Shown: positions 49,301 through 61,529 of the stretch, piece by piece | Layout: the number at the start of each line of letters is the position of its first letter | Numbering within the stretch: the first letter of the stretch is position 1 | Assembly: GCA_038503075.1 (NCBI GenBank) | Contig: JBCAML010000022.1 | Location: 372,001 to 436,000, forward strand | Source: Gyromitra esculenta | Lineage: Eukaryota; Ascomycota; Pezizomycetes; Pezizales; Discinaceae | Length of the DNA: 64,000 nucleotides | Direction of reading: 5' to 3' | The notes under the pieces: model-generated | Database searches by the model: none | What the model saw: only the letters and a program-made list of their open reading frames with translations | What the model was told of the DNA's origin: nothing | Translations under genes and position numbers: made by a program

Positions 49301-50808
49301 AATTTGTGGTGTGGTATTTACATGCTTACAAACAGGATCATCTACGTGGTGTCGTATCGACTAAATTTTACTCCTCGAGCTGCTCTAAGTCTAAAATTGA
49401 TGATTATTAAAAACGATTCTTAGAACTTACATTGACAAGACTAACATCAATTACAGGAGTCAATCGATCATCTAGATACTAGCCAAGCGCCTGGTTTTAT
49501 CATTACATGTATATATCACTCGTTCTTGGCGGGCTGGTTGACAAAACTTTCAAATACATACCAACACCTCCACAAACCAAGAGATTCCCACCGCTATTCT
49601 ATAAATGAGCTTCGAATTGCAACTTTGAGGTTTATCTAGGTACTGGTAAAGGTGCGTTAAGCCAACCCATTCGCACAGAGGCGAGAGTGTTGAATTTTTA
49701 GCTGCACAATAGACATATCTAGTGGCTCCTCTTTCTCGAATAGCAAGTTGACAGGCCGCAGCGCACACGTGAGAAGGTGGTAACCCAATGTTGCCGTGTG
49801 TAGTGCAGTTATTCCATATATGGTGTAGGTGCTGGTACCGCCCCCGACCTAAAAACGATCAAATTTGTGAACTACGCTACCATATGGGGTGTTATTTAAT
49901 CTTAATCAAAACTACCGTGATTGGCCGTGCATCTACAGTTCGAGAATATCCCAACTACTAAGCCTCCTAATATGTTCGTTACCTCGGAAGGTAATGGAAT
50001 GCAAAACTGTAATATACCATGCGTGGGTACTCTCGGATGCCATCGGCTTCTAATTTTGCTTAGCGTTATTCGTTGAAGTTCCATACGGTGCGGACGTTGC
50101 AAAACATCAAGGATCACTCGTTCAAACTCCCGATGCTTTTTTTTAGTTTAACTTATTAATTGTTTCTGATGCTTTGGTAGTTTGGCTCGCCATTTTATTC
50201 CTTTAGGAAATACTCATTTGATAACCTTCATTACTCAAGCGGCCAGAATCTTTCAGGTCACGTGACCCGATTTGACACGTTAACCTCTCATCAGTTGATC
50301 ACTTGATCTGAAAAGATTTAGGTTGCTTGAGTAGTATTTGAGCTTTTAGAAGTAAATTAGAAAACGAGGGATCAAATTCGGGAATCTGGTAACCAAGTTT
50401 TAAATTAGGGGGTCTATGCTTCTGTAACGAAAGTTTCACACCCAGAAGGTGTAGGCAACACCCCTTCCCCAGGCGACTACATACAGGGCTCAAATTCGAA
50501 CCCTCCCTCTGGACAGCCGCGCTGTGGTGGGGATGTGGAATTTAAATTGCCACTCCACTATTGCCTGATTCAAAGTGCGTCTTTTGAGAAGAGCTTGAGT
50601 GAGATTCCCATTTATATAGCGGTAGAATTTTTGGGCCGGTCGTGGGTTCGTCGTGTTTTTATCATAGCTGGGACACCCAATAACGTATGCGGCTATGTGA
50701 AATATTCCGACGCGTGCGATTAGATCGGTCAATATAATTTCAGAGCCAAGAGACTGAGATAATACCCCCCCAGAAATTCTAAAATTACCCACACATACGT
50801 AGTCATAA

Positions 50809-51546
50809 TCATGTCCCTTTCTTCCATTTCTCGAACTCCTCCTTCAAATGTGTTTTCAGTTTAGGCATACCATCCAAAAAATTAAACATCTCACCACACC
50901 TCCAACAGACAAATTCGCTTCTTAGATATCCATTCCTTCCGGGATGAAGGCGAGGATCATCACTTGATAGAGGAAAATCTTCTAAAGGAACAAGAAAAGG
51001 TGTGTTGAAAGCGTCTATACGGAATATTAGAAATTACTAATCTCAAAAATTAAGATAAGAGTACTAACTATAGTGTCGCCGAGATTTTAGACAGGGAGAA
51101 AAGTTATCCGTTGAGATTACGTGGATGTGTAAATGGCTCATCGACGGATGCGAATGTATCCCAACCTTCACTTCTTTCATCCAATCGCGTTTACCTATCT
51201 GCTCGTTATCGCCATATAGTCTCTCGAGCTCTCGAGCTACAAATGCTTTCAATACATTTGCCTCATCCTTAACCTCAGCTAGAAATATGGGATCTCTTAA
51301 CGCTTCGAATGGGTGGAAGAGATTACGCGTTGGGTCACGTGGAAGCAGGAGCGCATGAACTGAGGATTTGGGATACATGTCGTAGATGGAGACAAATTTC
51401 TCGTTGTAGCTGATGACGCGTGACGGAGGATATGATTCCGGGGAGACGAGGTAATCCCCCAAGCTATCGTGAGAATTGAAGATGGATCGTGAGGTTTTAG
51501 GAGTAGAAGATGAAGAGAAGAGGTTTCTAAGGTTGTTTTCGAGCAT
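50809..51546 (-). CDS. HNT3: Aprataxin-like DNA adenylate hydrolase Hnt3
   Basis: Two exons, complement(50809..51014, 51069..51546), giving 227 residues (yeast Hnt3 is 217). The HIT domain has its catalytic triad H138-x-H140-x-H142 in SHLHIHVIS, preceded by VISYNEKFVSIYDMYPKSSVHALLLPR. The C-terminal part, FNTPFLVPLEDFP then CWRCGEMFNFL and LKTHLKEEFEKWKK, is the C2HE zinc finger of aprataxins (C, C, H, E). The enzyme removes AMP from 5'-adenylated DNA ends left by abortive ligation, acting in nuclear single-strand-break repair. The 54-nt intron has a GTTAGT donor and a CGTATAG acceptor; its removal yields the conserved RRHYNAFNTPF. The gene is divergent from beta-tubulin with a 1.2-kb shared upstream region. 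Confidence 0.94.
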
Positions 51547-52599
51547 CTTGGGTGGTTGGACACACGCGCTCTGGAAACCGGTTGGATTAGGGGATTGTTG
51601 ATCTTGGTGTGACCCGATTACTTACAGATCCACGAATATGTAGGTAATAAGGGATGCGTGTGGATGAAGCGTGTAGATGAAGTGAATATAAGGAGAGGTT
51701 GATTGTCTCGCCAAGGGTTGTAGAAAACAAGCCTCGTCCGATAAAGCCAGCTCTACCGATAAGAATACGTGTGGTTACATTAAGACGGAGCTTAAATCAA
51801 GCTCAGTGTTATATATTTGTAAGGGAGTTATATGCATTTGAGGAATAACTCTCACATTCAAGAGATATCAAGGCTCTATTCTGGGTGGGAAGCTACATAT
51901 ATTAGATATTTTTTTGGGTTAGGACAAGTATAAAGGTATGGGGTAGATTATGCACCTTGTGCCATGTTACCTGGTTTACACATGGAGCTCTTGGGGGCGA
52001 AATACAACCAAGCAAACAAACATCGGTAGTTCTGGAGATCCATATATCACAAGATAGCGACTCAGCTACAAACTGTCAGCATATGTCTCTGATAGTATAT
52101 GTACATGTAGTTTACGCATAGTTTCTTAGAGCCTCGGTCTCTGCATATACGTTGTAGCACAGCGGCCGGAAGTTGAAGCCTGTCAATCACCATTTGCGGG
52201 CATCTCGGTATCGATTTCACCCAATCAATCACCCAACGGAGTTGTGGTAGAGCTTGGAAGCGCGTCCAGTTTCCAGATGCTCGTTTGTAGAGTTGTAGTG
52301 AAAACAAGAACAGCCCATGAGCGCCCTGTGCTTTGCGTTGAGCCCTAGAGTAGATGTCTTTCTGGGCAACCTTTCCTGATTGGCAATAGCCCAGCAACTT
52401 TTTGTTGTGTTGTGTTGGCAGCAGGCGGTGGGCCAGGCCTCAGAACGACCCCCTTTCCTTCTTTCCTCCCCTCCTCCTTCCTTCCTTTTCCCTTCCACCT
52501 TCGCTCTCATCCTCTTAATCTCATAATCCATTCGGCTTCCATCTCCCCACAGAGATTGATCTTCTGGCACATCTTTAATCCTTCAATTTCCAGTTAATC
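51547..52599. other. Divergent upstream region of HNT3 and beta-tubulin
   Basis: No coding sequence recognised. It contains a TACATGTA octamer at 52102-52109 and a CT-rich tract at 52448-52510, typical of promoters of strongly expressed fungal genes, on the tubulin side. Confidence 0.5.
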
Positions 52600-54415
<1,816 letters not shown>

Positions 54416-55065
54416 GTGGGATGTTTGTGAAATTGGAGGGCAATGGCTAAGAGTCAAAGTCTGCTGGTGTTTTTTTCTTTTTGTTCCTGGTTTATAATTT
54501 TGGCGTGATGCCCCCTGTACGGCCTGAGAGAAGTATTTATTTGCTTTATACTCTTGGAGTTTTCCTCGGAGTGTAATTGCTTTGCATTTCTTTCCGATTG
54601 CTGGTATCGTCGGTGGTTGGTTTGATAAATTTATACATTTAATCGCTCGATGATAAACAACTACATAGGTCTTTTTTCGTTCCCACGCCGAGTTTCGTGA
54701 AATACTCCAAATTGATAATAGCCAATGGCTGGAGGAGCTCCATGTCGCTGTCCGGCGAGTCCTTGTATGGGAGCAACCCGAGGAAAAAGTTTTTGGGTTG
54801 ATCGCTTGCGTTGGTGGGTTGATTGCCCCACCCGCCTTGGCCTTGCCCTAGGTCGGAAATGGACGCGGGGGAGGGAAAAACGAGCAACCATCATAGTAAA
54901 AATAAGTAATAATTGCGCTGGAGAAATTTTTTCCCTCTCTTATATTTCAAATTATTCCTCCTTTCTCTCCATCTCCATCTCCATCTCCATCCTCGTCCTT
55001 CTCTCATTCACTTAATTCCATCTATCTAACAAAGAAACCCAAGAAGCTATAAACAAACAGCAGTC
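54416..55065. other. Tubulin 3' flank and ARG1 promoter
   Basis: No gene. A GAGTCA (reverse complement of the Gcn4/Cpc1 core TGACTC) occurs at 54451, but it lies in the tubulin 3' UTR about 610 bp from the ARG1 start, so its role is doubtful. A CCATCT microsatellite and pyrimidine-rich leader occupy 54955-55015. Confidence 0.45.
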
Positions 55066-56828
55066 ATGGCTAAGGATAAGGTATGATAGCTTGATCCTCC
55101 TTTACTCTATTTTATTTTAGTGCTACTTCCATTTCTGCTGCTGCTGCTGCTACACCTTTTGCTGCTACACCGTTGGCAGTTGTATACTAATGAAAATGGA
55201 GAGATAGGTTTGTCTTGCGTACTCGTAAGTCACGCTTTCTCGCTCGCTATGATTGAGGGTTTCCTACTATAATCAATCGAGATTGAGTGATGCTGACTGG
55301 AATGGATGTAGTGGAGGTTTAGATACTAGCTGTATCCTCGGTATGTTTTTGTTGCTACTTTAAATCTAGAGTTTGAGCTGGCGCTCCTGACATCTGTTTG
55401 GTATTTAGCGTGGTTGTTGGAGGAGGGCTATGAAGTCATTTGCTTCAGTAAGTCGCCCACACTCTCTTGTCATCCATCCTTTGATTGCCATTCTCAATCG
55501 GGTACATTATTGGAGCTACACTAACATAATGAAAAGTGGCCGATGTTGGCCAAGAGGAAGACTTCGAGGCTGCTAAAGAGAAGGCTTTGAAGGTCGGTGC
55601 GTCCAAAGTATACATTGAGGATATCCGTAAGGAATTCGTCGAGGAGTTTTGCTTCCCCGCTATCCAGTGCAATGCCATCTATGAGAACGTTTACTTGCTC
55701 GGTAAGTCATATCCCTCAACGTCTAAAAGCTTTCCATGGAGAGTGCATCTGACAAAACCGTAATCAGGCACCTCTCTCGCCCGTCCCGTCATTGCTCGTG
55801 CCCAGATCGCCGTTGCCGAGAAGGAAGGTTGCTTTGCCGTCTCCCATGGTTGTACCGGAAAGGGTAATGACCAAGTCCGTTTCGAACTCGCTTTCTATGC
55901 TCTCAAGCCAGACATTAAGGTCATTGCACCGTGGCGTCTTCCTGTCTTCTATAATCGTTTCGCTGGCCGCAACGACCTCCTCGAATACGCCGCCAAGTGC
56001 GGTATCCCCGTTTCTCAGTCTAAGGCTAAGCCTTGGTCTATGGACGAGAACCTTGCTCACTGCTCCTATGAAGCGGGCATCTTGGAGGACCCTGATACAA
56101 CCCCGTTGAAGGACATGTGGAAACTCACCGTTGACCCCGAAGACGCCCCAGATAAGCCGGAAGACTTCACCGTGTACTTCGAGAAGGGCCTCCCCGTTAA
56201 GCTTGTCTCCCAAGATAAGACCGTCACTGAACCTTTGGAACTATTCCTCACGGCCAATACTATTGCCCGCAAACACGGTGTCGGCAGAATCGACATTGTT
56301 GAGAACCGTTTCATTGGACTGAAGTCTCGTGGCTGCTACGAGACCCCCGGTCTCACTATCCTCCGCTCTGCCCACGTTGATCTCGAGGGTCTTGTCCTCG
56401 ACAGGGAGGTCCGCGCGCTCAGGGATCAATTCATTACCGTCAACTACTCAAAGCTCCTTTATAACGGGTTGTATTTCTCGCCCGAACGCGAGTTCTTGGA
56501 GAGTTCGATTGCGGCGAGTCAGAAGACTGTCAATGGAAAAGTCAGATGCAGGGTGTATAAGGGCATGCTGCACATCATTGGAAGGAGCAGCGAGACCGAG
56601 AAGTTGTATGATATGACTGAGAGCTCGATGGACGAGATTGGCGACTTTTCACCGGCGGATTCGGCTGGTTTTATTGCTGTGCAGGCCATCAGGCTTAAGA
56701 AGTATGTTTCCTCCATTTCGTGTTTTAGCGGCGAGGGTTTAGACTGCGTTTGTATTTGGCATGGATATGGTGCTGACGTGTGATATAGGTACGGCAAGAG
56801 TAAGCTGGAACTGGGTGAGAAGCTGTAG
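55066..56828 (+). CDS. ARG1: Argininosuccinate synthase
   Basis: Seven exons, join(55066..55080, 55208..55224, 55312..55340, 55409..55447, 55537..55701, 55768..56701, 56789..56828), giving 412 residues (family about 400-420). It joins citrulline and aspartate with ATP to make argininosuccinate, the penultimate step of arginine synthesis, in the cytosol. The ATP-binding motif AYSGGLDTS is at residues 9-17, built from three exons. [34 protein letters not shown] and [10 protein letters not shown] are other family blocks. The N-terminal 33 codons are spread over four exons of 15, 17, 29 and 39 nt. Exon 5 follows an unusual AAAAG acceptor. Tandem with beta-tubulin on the same strand but unrelated in function. 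Confidence 0.97.
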
Positions 56829-57554
56829 ATTTCGCGTGGATGAAATACCTCTACGTTTGGCTTGGTGATGCTTTTGTTGGCATGCTTTAAGAAATGAAGG
56901 GGTCTAGTTTGTTCATTAGATCCGGCGATTCGAAATTAAATAATAGTAGAATCATTCCGTACAAGCATTCTTCTGCCACTCACAGCTCCGTTTGTCGTTA
57001 GTAATAACAGCCCGAGTGATAGGTCATGCCTGAACCAAACAGGTAGGTTATCTAAGGCCATCTAACCTACCTACCATAGGGCGGAGAGGGTATTAGATCT
57101 ATCCCTGCTCCTAAAAGAAATCTACCTATAGTAGTTTTGCGTGGAGAGTTCTCGGGTGCTCTAACCTCAGAAAGAGAACAGGAAGAGGGAGTGCAGAGAT
57201 CACTGATGGTTATGCCTAGTATGATTTGCATAATTGGTACCAATCCTTAGAATACAAATCCAACCTCTAGGGTTTATCATAATCGTATCGTATCATTCCC
57301 TCCCATCCTACTGATAACAGTGAAGAAGAAAAAAATACAAGCGGAGAAGATGGAGAAACAGGAAAGTTCATAAAAAACAAAAACGCCAAATCGGGCACAC
57401 GAGTGGAAATGGACAACTAAAAGACCCCCCTCCGAATCCATAGCTCCTTATCGTATTGCGTCATGCTGTGTTGTACCGTATCGAATCGTATGTCTCGTCA
57501 TGTTGCCACTAACCATTGATGCACCCTCTGTTCAATAACCCATCTATCGAATCT
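56829..57554. other. Convergent 3' region between ARG1 and APQ12-like gene
   Basis: No gene. A perfect 10-bp inverted repeat (AGGTAGGTTA ... TAACCTACCT, 12-base loop) lies at 57041-57072. Confidence 0.5.
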
Positions 57555-57959
57555 TTAAAACTCTGCATATCTCTCATTCCACTGGCTCCCCCCTCGTCCT
57601 GCGCCTGCTGCACCCGCACCACTCGTAGCCTTCCCCACCATCTCTACCAACCTCTCTAGATCACCTCTTGCCGCCCCACCCCTCTGCCAGATCCACGCGC
57701 CAGCAGCCAAAGCGAACAGGCAGAAAAGCAACCTGATGGTCGTGATGAGGATCCCGTAGATCCATCGACTGGCCATACCCAGTATCGAGAGCGAGAGGTA
57801 TACGATCAGCAGCAGGAGGGCAATGTTCATGAGGTCGGGTTGCGAGTGCGCATATTCTCGCAGGGGAGAGATGGTATTGTAGATGGTTCCTGTGATGCTG
57901 GAGGTGTAGGAACTGGCGGAGTGCGCAAAGTTGACGGCTTGGTATATGATGTCTTCCAT
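57555..57959 (-). CDS. APQ12: Apq12-like nuclear-envelope/ER membrane protein
   Basis: Single exon, 134 residues from ATG 57959 (MEDIIYQAVNFAHSASSY). Upstream in-frame codons are low-complexity and are not included. Two closely spaced hydrophobic segments (LMNIALLLLIVYLSLSILGM and GILITTIRLLFCLFALAAGA), joined by a short turn with ASRWIY, are followed by WIWQRGG and a Gly/Ala-rich tail ending NERYAEF. This order and the AWIWQRG motif are those of the fungal Apq12 family, small ER and nuclear-envelope proteins needed for nuclear pore assembly and membrane fluidity. Assignment rests on a short motif and topology, so it is moderately sure. Confidence 0.72.
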   Translation of the reverse strand: MEDIIYQAVNFAHSASSYTSSITGTIYNTISPLREYAHSQPDLMNIALLLLIVYLSLSILGMASRWIYGILITTIRLLFCLFALAAGAWIWQRGGAARGDLERLVEMVGKATSGAGAAGAGRGGSQWNERYAEF

Positions 57960-59439
57960 TTTTGCAGTTTGGTAAGGTGGCGAGGGTTTAGGTTTCGTCG
58001 CGTGGGTGCTTTTATAGGGGTTTTTTTTAGGATATTCAGGAGATGGACTGTGTGCAGGGAGTTGTTTGGAGGTAGAGTGAGGTGTGTGTAAGCTAGAACA
58101 AGCGCAGAGAAACGAAGGGTTGATACAGTTATATGGGAGAGAAGGGGGCGGAAAAAAAAACACGGATGCAGGAGACTGGAAGAGTGCTGAGCTGTAGGAG
58201 AGAAAAGATGCTAGCTGTCACTGGTGTGCTGGACAGGAGACGAGATGTGTTTGAGACCAGGCACAGGACACAGGGGGAAAAAGAAAATACTGGAAGGGGA
58301 AGAAAACGTTGCCTGTTGTTATCGGCTAACAAGATTATGAAAGCATCCAATAGAATGAAAGATGGGTGAATGGACGCGTTTGCGACAAAGGGATTGTTAA
58401 ATCACAGGAGCTCACGCGGTTGCGGAGTTTTGTGTGGCGAGATGGCAGATTCAGGCATGCTGGCCAATGGTGCTAGGGTTGCTAGTAACTTATTCAAATT
58501 AAACGGCATTAAACAATCGCTATGATGCTATTCGGAAAATTCGATAGTCCACGTGTGATTATTGGTTCCCTATTAAATATCTTTCGCCTACTACGATGTC
58601 ATAGTTAATTTGGTCATGGCTTATGGAGTGGAATACATCTGACTACATGTAGATAAATAGATAGATAGATAAATAGATAGATATTTCATACACGCATCCA
58701 ACCCTTAGGTTATGGCGGCTTTGACTATATGTACTTGATGGCAAAATAATCCAGTATACATGTATGTGGCTACGTTTAGAAAAGCTTGACAATAATGTTG
58801 GGGATGGTAATCAGACGCCAGTAGTTAGTAGTTTAGGCGTACTTAGCCAGCCAAAGGTAAGCAGTAGAGTCCCCTCAAACTAGCCTATCTACTGCAATCC
58901 GAGGATTCCATCAGCCTCTCTTTCTAGACCTTTCTGGGTTAAAATTACTTCACATACCGTGTTTCTCTGGTAGCGGCCGCAGAGTAGTGCAATGTGTAGG
59001 GTTATTTAGGCTTGTTGGTAGATCGAAGAAAAAAAAGAGTGCAGAATAACGGTCTGTAATTTTAGTATTAAGAAAATCCGTCACGCCAGGCGTGAAACAT
59101 ACCTTTATAGTGTGGGGAGCATCCTACCCATTCGGACCCCGTAAAAATAAGCCTTGAAGAGTCTTGTAAAAGAAGCTCTATCCTCTTAGTCTTCTCGGAT
59201 GAATGGAGGGTGGATGGGGGCGAGGAGGTTGAATGTGTTGTCGCGGCGTAGCTCTGTGTACTCTTTCTTCCTGTTCAGCTGTAACCTTCTGTTTGAGAGG
59301 TTCGTCGGTCCCAGAAATTTGAGTGTTTTTGCCACCCCCAATAGCCCGTCAATTCTCCGTTTTACTCAGGAGCGTGGACGGAGGCGAGTCTATGCTCTCA
59401 TCTGGTTTCCGACCAATTTTCGTTTGAACCTTCATCCCT
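57960..59439. other. Intergenic, no gene recognised
   Basis: Holds the upstream region of the Apq12-like gene and the 3' flank of the next minus-strand gene. Contains TACATGTA octamers at 58644 and 58757 and an imperfect GATA microsatellite at 58652-58683. Confidence 0.45.
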
Positions 59440-60532
59440 CTAGCCTCTTTGGTCTTTTCTCTTCAACTCCCATTTCTCTCGCTCTAGGGCAATTATGGCC
59501 TGAGTCTTTGCCCTCTCAGCCTCGATAGCCTGGCTAATTTTCTTTTCGTTCTCCTCGGCCTCTTTTCTGTCCATAGCCTCGTATTTGGCTCGTTCCATAT
59601 CACGGAGAAGTCGAAGAAGATTTGCCTTTCGGAGCTCTTCAGCTTTGATCTTTGCCTCTTCGACCTCTTCGGATTTCTGTTCTTGCTTAGCTGTGGTTTG
59701 ATGTTCGGGTGGCGCATTTGCTCCCACGGCTATCTTGGTATCGGCGTCACTCCCCATCGCGCCCGGCTCACAACCAATGGTGGCTTGAGCTTTTGGTTTC
59801 CCGGCATTCTCGATAATCCTCTCCAAGCCAACCCGCCCGCTATGTATAGGAGAAATTGGAGGCGAGGACAGCACAGAAGTAGCGCAGGAAAGGTATTTCT
59901 GTAGAATAATATTCGACTGGCGTTTGGTAGTCGTGGATCTCCCATCGCCTTTCTTAATAAGCCTATTGATAACATCTCGCACGGCTTCTTCGATCCTTTC
60001 TGTGGTATCCTTGATTGATGCAGTTTCCGTGCTGTGGAAAATATGAATTAACATCAACTGTATATCATTTAAATTTTCTAAGGGAATGAAAAAAAAAAGG
60101 TTGTTACTGTGTCGATAATAGTAAGGCGATACTCAGAGTAGCCTTGTGCGCCTCTAACTGGGTCCTCAGGGATGCTACCTCCTTCTCTTTCAGGACCCAT
60201 TTTCCTTTTTTCCACTGTCGGGAAACCCATTTGTCCTTTGATTTGATCTTACTAGCTTTAATGAGTGCCTCCAGTTGCGAGAACTTGTTCATGCAGCTTC
60301 CAAGCACATCTTTCAGATCCGCCCAGAGCTCCTGGTGACGCACGTCACTACTGAAGTTCTTTTCTAGTTTCTGTAGTATATTGCAGAGTTCTCCGAGCTC
60401 GCGCGCTAGGTCTTTTAGATCGCTGGACGCAGAACGGATGCTGTTGATAAATTGATAAACTTGGATCGAGAGGTTGGCGCCTGTGGCAGCAAGACCAGTT
60501 ATTGAAGCGGCTATCGACAATGGGTCCGCCAT
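59440..60532 (-). CDS. Solo fungal STAND N-terminal domain protein with coiled-coil tail
   Basis: Two exons, complement(59440..60031, 60108..60532), giving 338 residues. It begins MADPLSIAASITGLAATG, followed by SIQVYQFINSIRSASSDLKDLARE, the hallmark of the fungal N-terminal (Helo-like) domain found at the front of STAND/NLR incompatibility proteins. Here it spans about residues 1-140. The rest has no NACHT or NB-ARC P-loop and no repeats. It is a charged linker and a long Glu/Lys/Arg-rich coiled coil (EVEEAKIKAEELRKANLLRL, ERAKYEAMDRKEAEENEKK) to the end. In such families the N-terminal domain is the signalling or pore-forming part; a solo copy could be an adaptor or decoy. An upstream in-frame ATG (60652) exists, but the MADPLS start is the family norm. 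Confidence 0.78.
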
Positions 60533-60958
60533 GCTATTGAAATCCGACTTCAGAACTTCGGGATAATCTTTGAAGTCGACAAAGAGCCCAAGGTGGCCCC
60601 TATGTAGGGCAGAGAGGGTGGAAGTAACCGCGCGCATGGTAGGCAGGCGCATGGATTAGATTATTGCCTAAAATAACTCGCGGTTATGCATATCTTGTAG
60701 GCACATGCAGAGCAGCTATTGGGTACTTCTTTCTGCAAGACTAGGTACCTATGCAGGTACCGCTTTTTCGTTTCGCTTTATGTAAGTAGTGGTACGCATG
60801 AACAAAGGCGCTAAGTGCGATTCTTAAATTCTTAGAACTAAAGTAAGGTTCACATTAATCATTTGTAATTTTCAATTGCAGCAGGCGATACCTAGTGGCA
60901 GGTTACAAGAAAGGTCCGATTAACCTACTGCCTCCTGGCTACCGTGTGTAGACATGCT
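60533..60958. other. Upstream region of the STAND N-terminal gene
   Basis: Promoter side of the minus-strand gene; no other coding sequence. Several TAGGTAC/GCAGGTACC-like short repeats occur near 60720-60760. Confidence 0.4.
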
Positions 60959-61529
60959 ATGTATATATTCTGGCCTGTTTACCAAAAATCCCCCTTTACA
61001 AAGTGGTCGGCCACTTTGCAAATAGATTGGCCTATTTACCAATAGTACTACTTTGCTTATGAGTCAGCCCGTCTTCAAAGTATCACTTACACCTAACCCA
61101 TCTCAAGCGAATGAATTCTATTAGGGTTGTTGTCGTTGTTTATTCATTAGGTAATTCTATTAGGGGCATACACCGAGACTATTGAAACCTGCATGTATCA
61201 TATTAAGGTGTTGTACTTCTTGGTGTACTTTATATCGTAAGTTTATTTGGCTGTTTGGGCATCATAGCATCAAACCTCTAATATTCAATGAGCTATTGGT
61301 TTTGTATTGCAATATATTGTATTGTGTGTAGGTTCGTAGATGAAAAGATATTCACTGGATTTAAGCGAGGTATTTTTCTTGGAATATGGGCCATTTATTA
61401 GTGTCTGTTTGCAGGTGGGCTGGCCAGTGTGCAAAGCTGCTCTCTTTGTAGATGGGCTAACCCATTTGCTAGTGGGTCAATCAGTTTACAAATGGGGGTT
61501 TAATGGCAAACGGGCTAGAGCATATACGT
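60959..61529. mobile_element. 571-bp inverted-repeat (MITE/foldback-like) element, diverged
   Basis: The left end (60959 to about 61050) aligns with the reverse complement of the right end (61529 back to about 61438) over about 90 bases at roughly 70-75% identity. Shared blocks read TCT(G/A)GCC(T/C)GTTT(A/G)CCA, then C5, then a TTTGCAAAT/TAGCAAATG block. Most differences are A/G or C/T transitions, suggesting age or repeat-induced mutation. The left arm contains its own palindrome (CAAAGTGG TCGG CCACTTTG, 60999-61018). The centre has no coding sequence. I could not define a target-site duplication, so boundaries are approximate. Confidence 0.55.

Larger units (their letters stand above)
40740..50808. 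other. 10-kb stretch without a recognisable gene
   Basis: The left 1.8 kb is the G-rich leader/promoter side of the Rsc7 gene, with GGAT microsatellites and low-complexity frames. From 42.5 to 50.8 kb the sequence is mixed-composition DNA full of stops in all frames. I found no domain motif, no tRNA and no clear transposon coding sequence. It holds TACATGTA octamers at 46810, 47717, 47785 and 49504 and a CTTT microsatellite at 46290-46313. A B-box-like GGTTCGAATTT on the minus strand near 50500 could mark a SINE. Confidence 0.4.

Noticed and set aside
54451..54456. Gcn4/Cpc1-type site GAGTCA upstream of ARG1.
   Set aside because: It is about 610 bp from the start and inside the beta-tubulin 3' UTR. 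A single hexamer is weak evidence.
55764..56213. 149-residue minus-strand frame opposite ARG1 exon 6.
   Set aside because: Antisense shadow of a strongly conserved coding exon.
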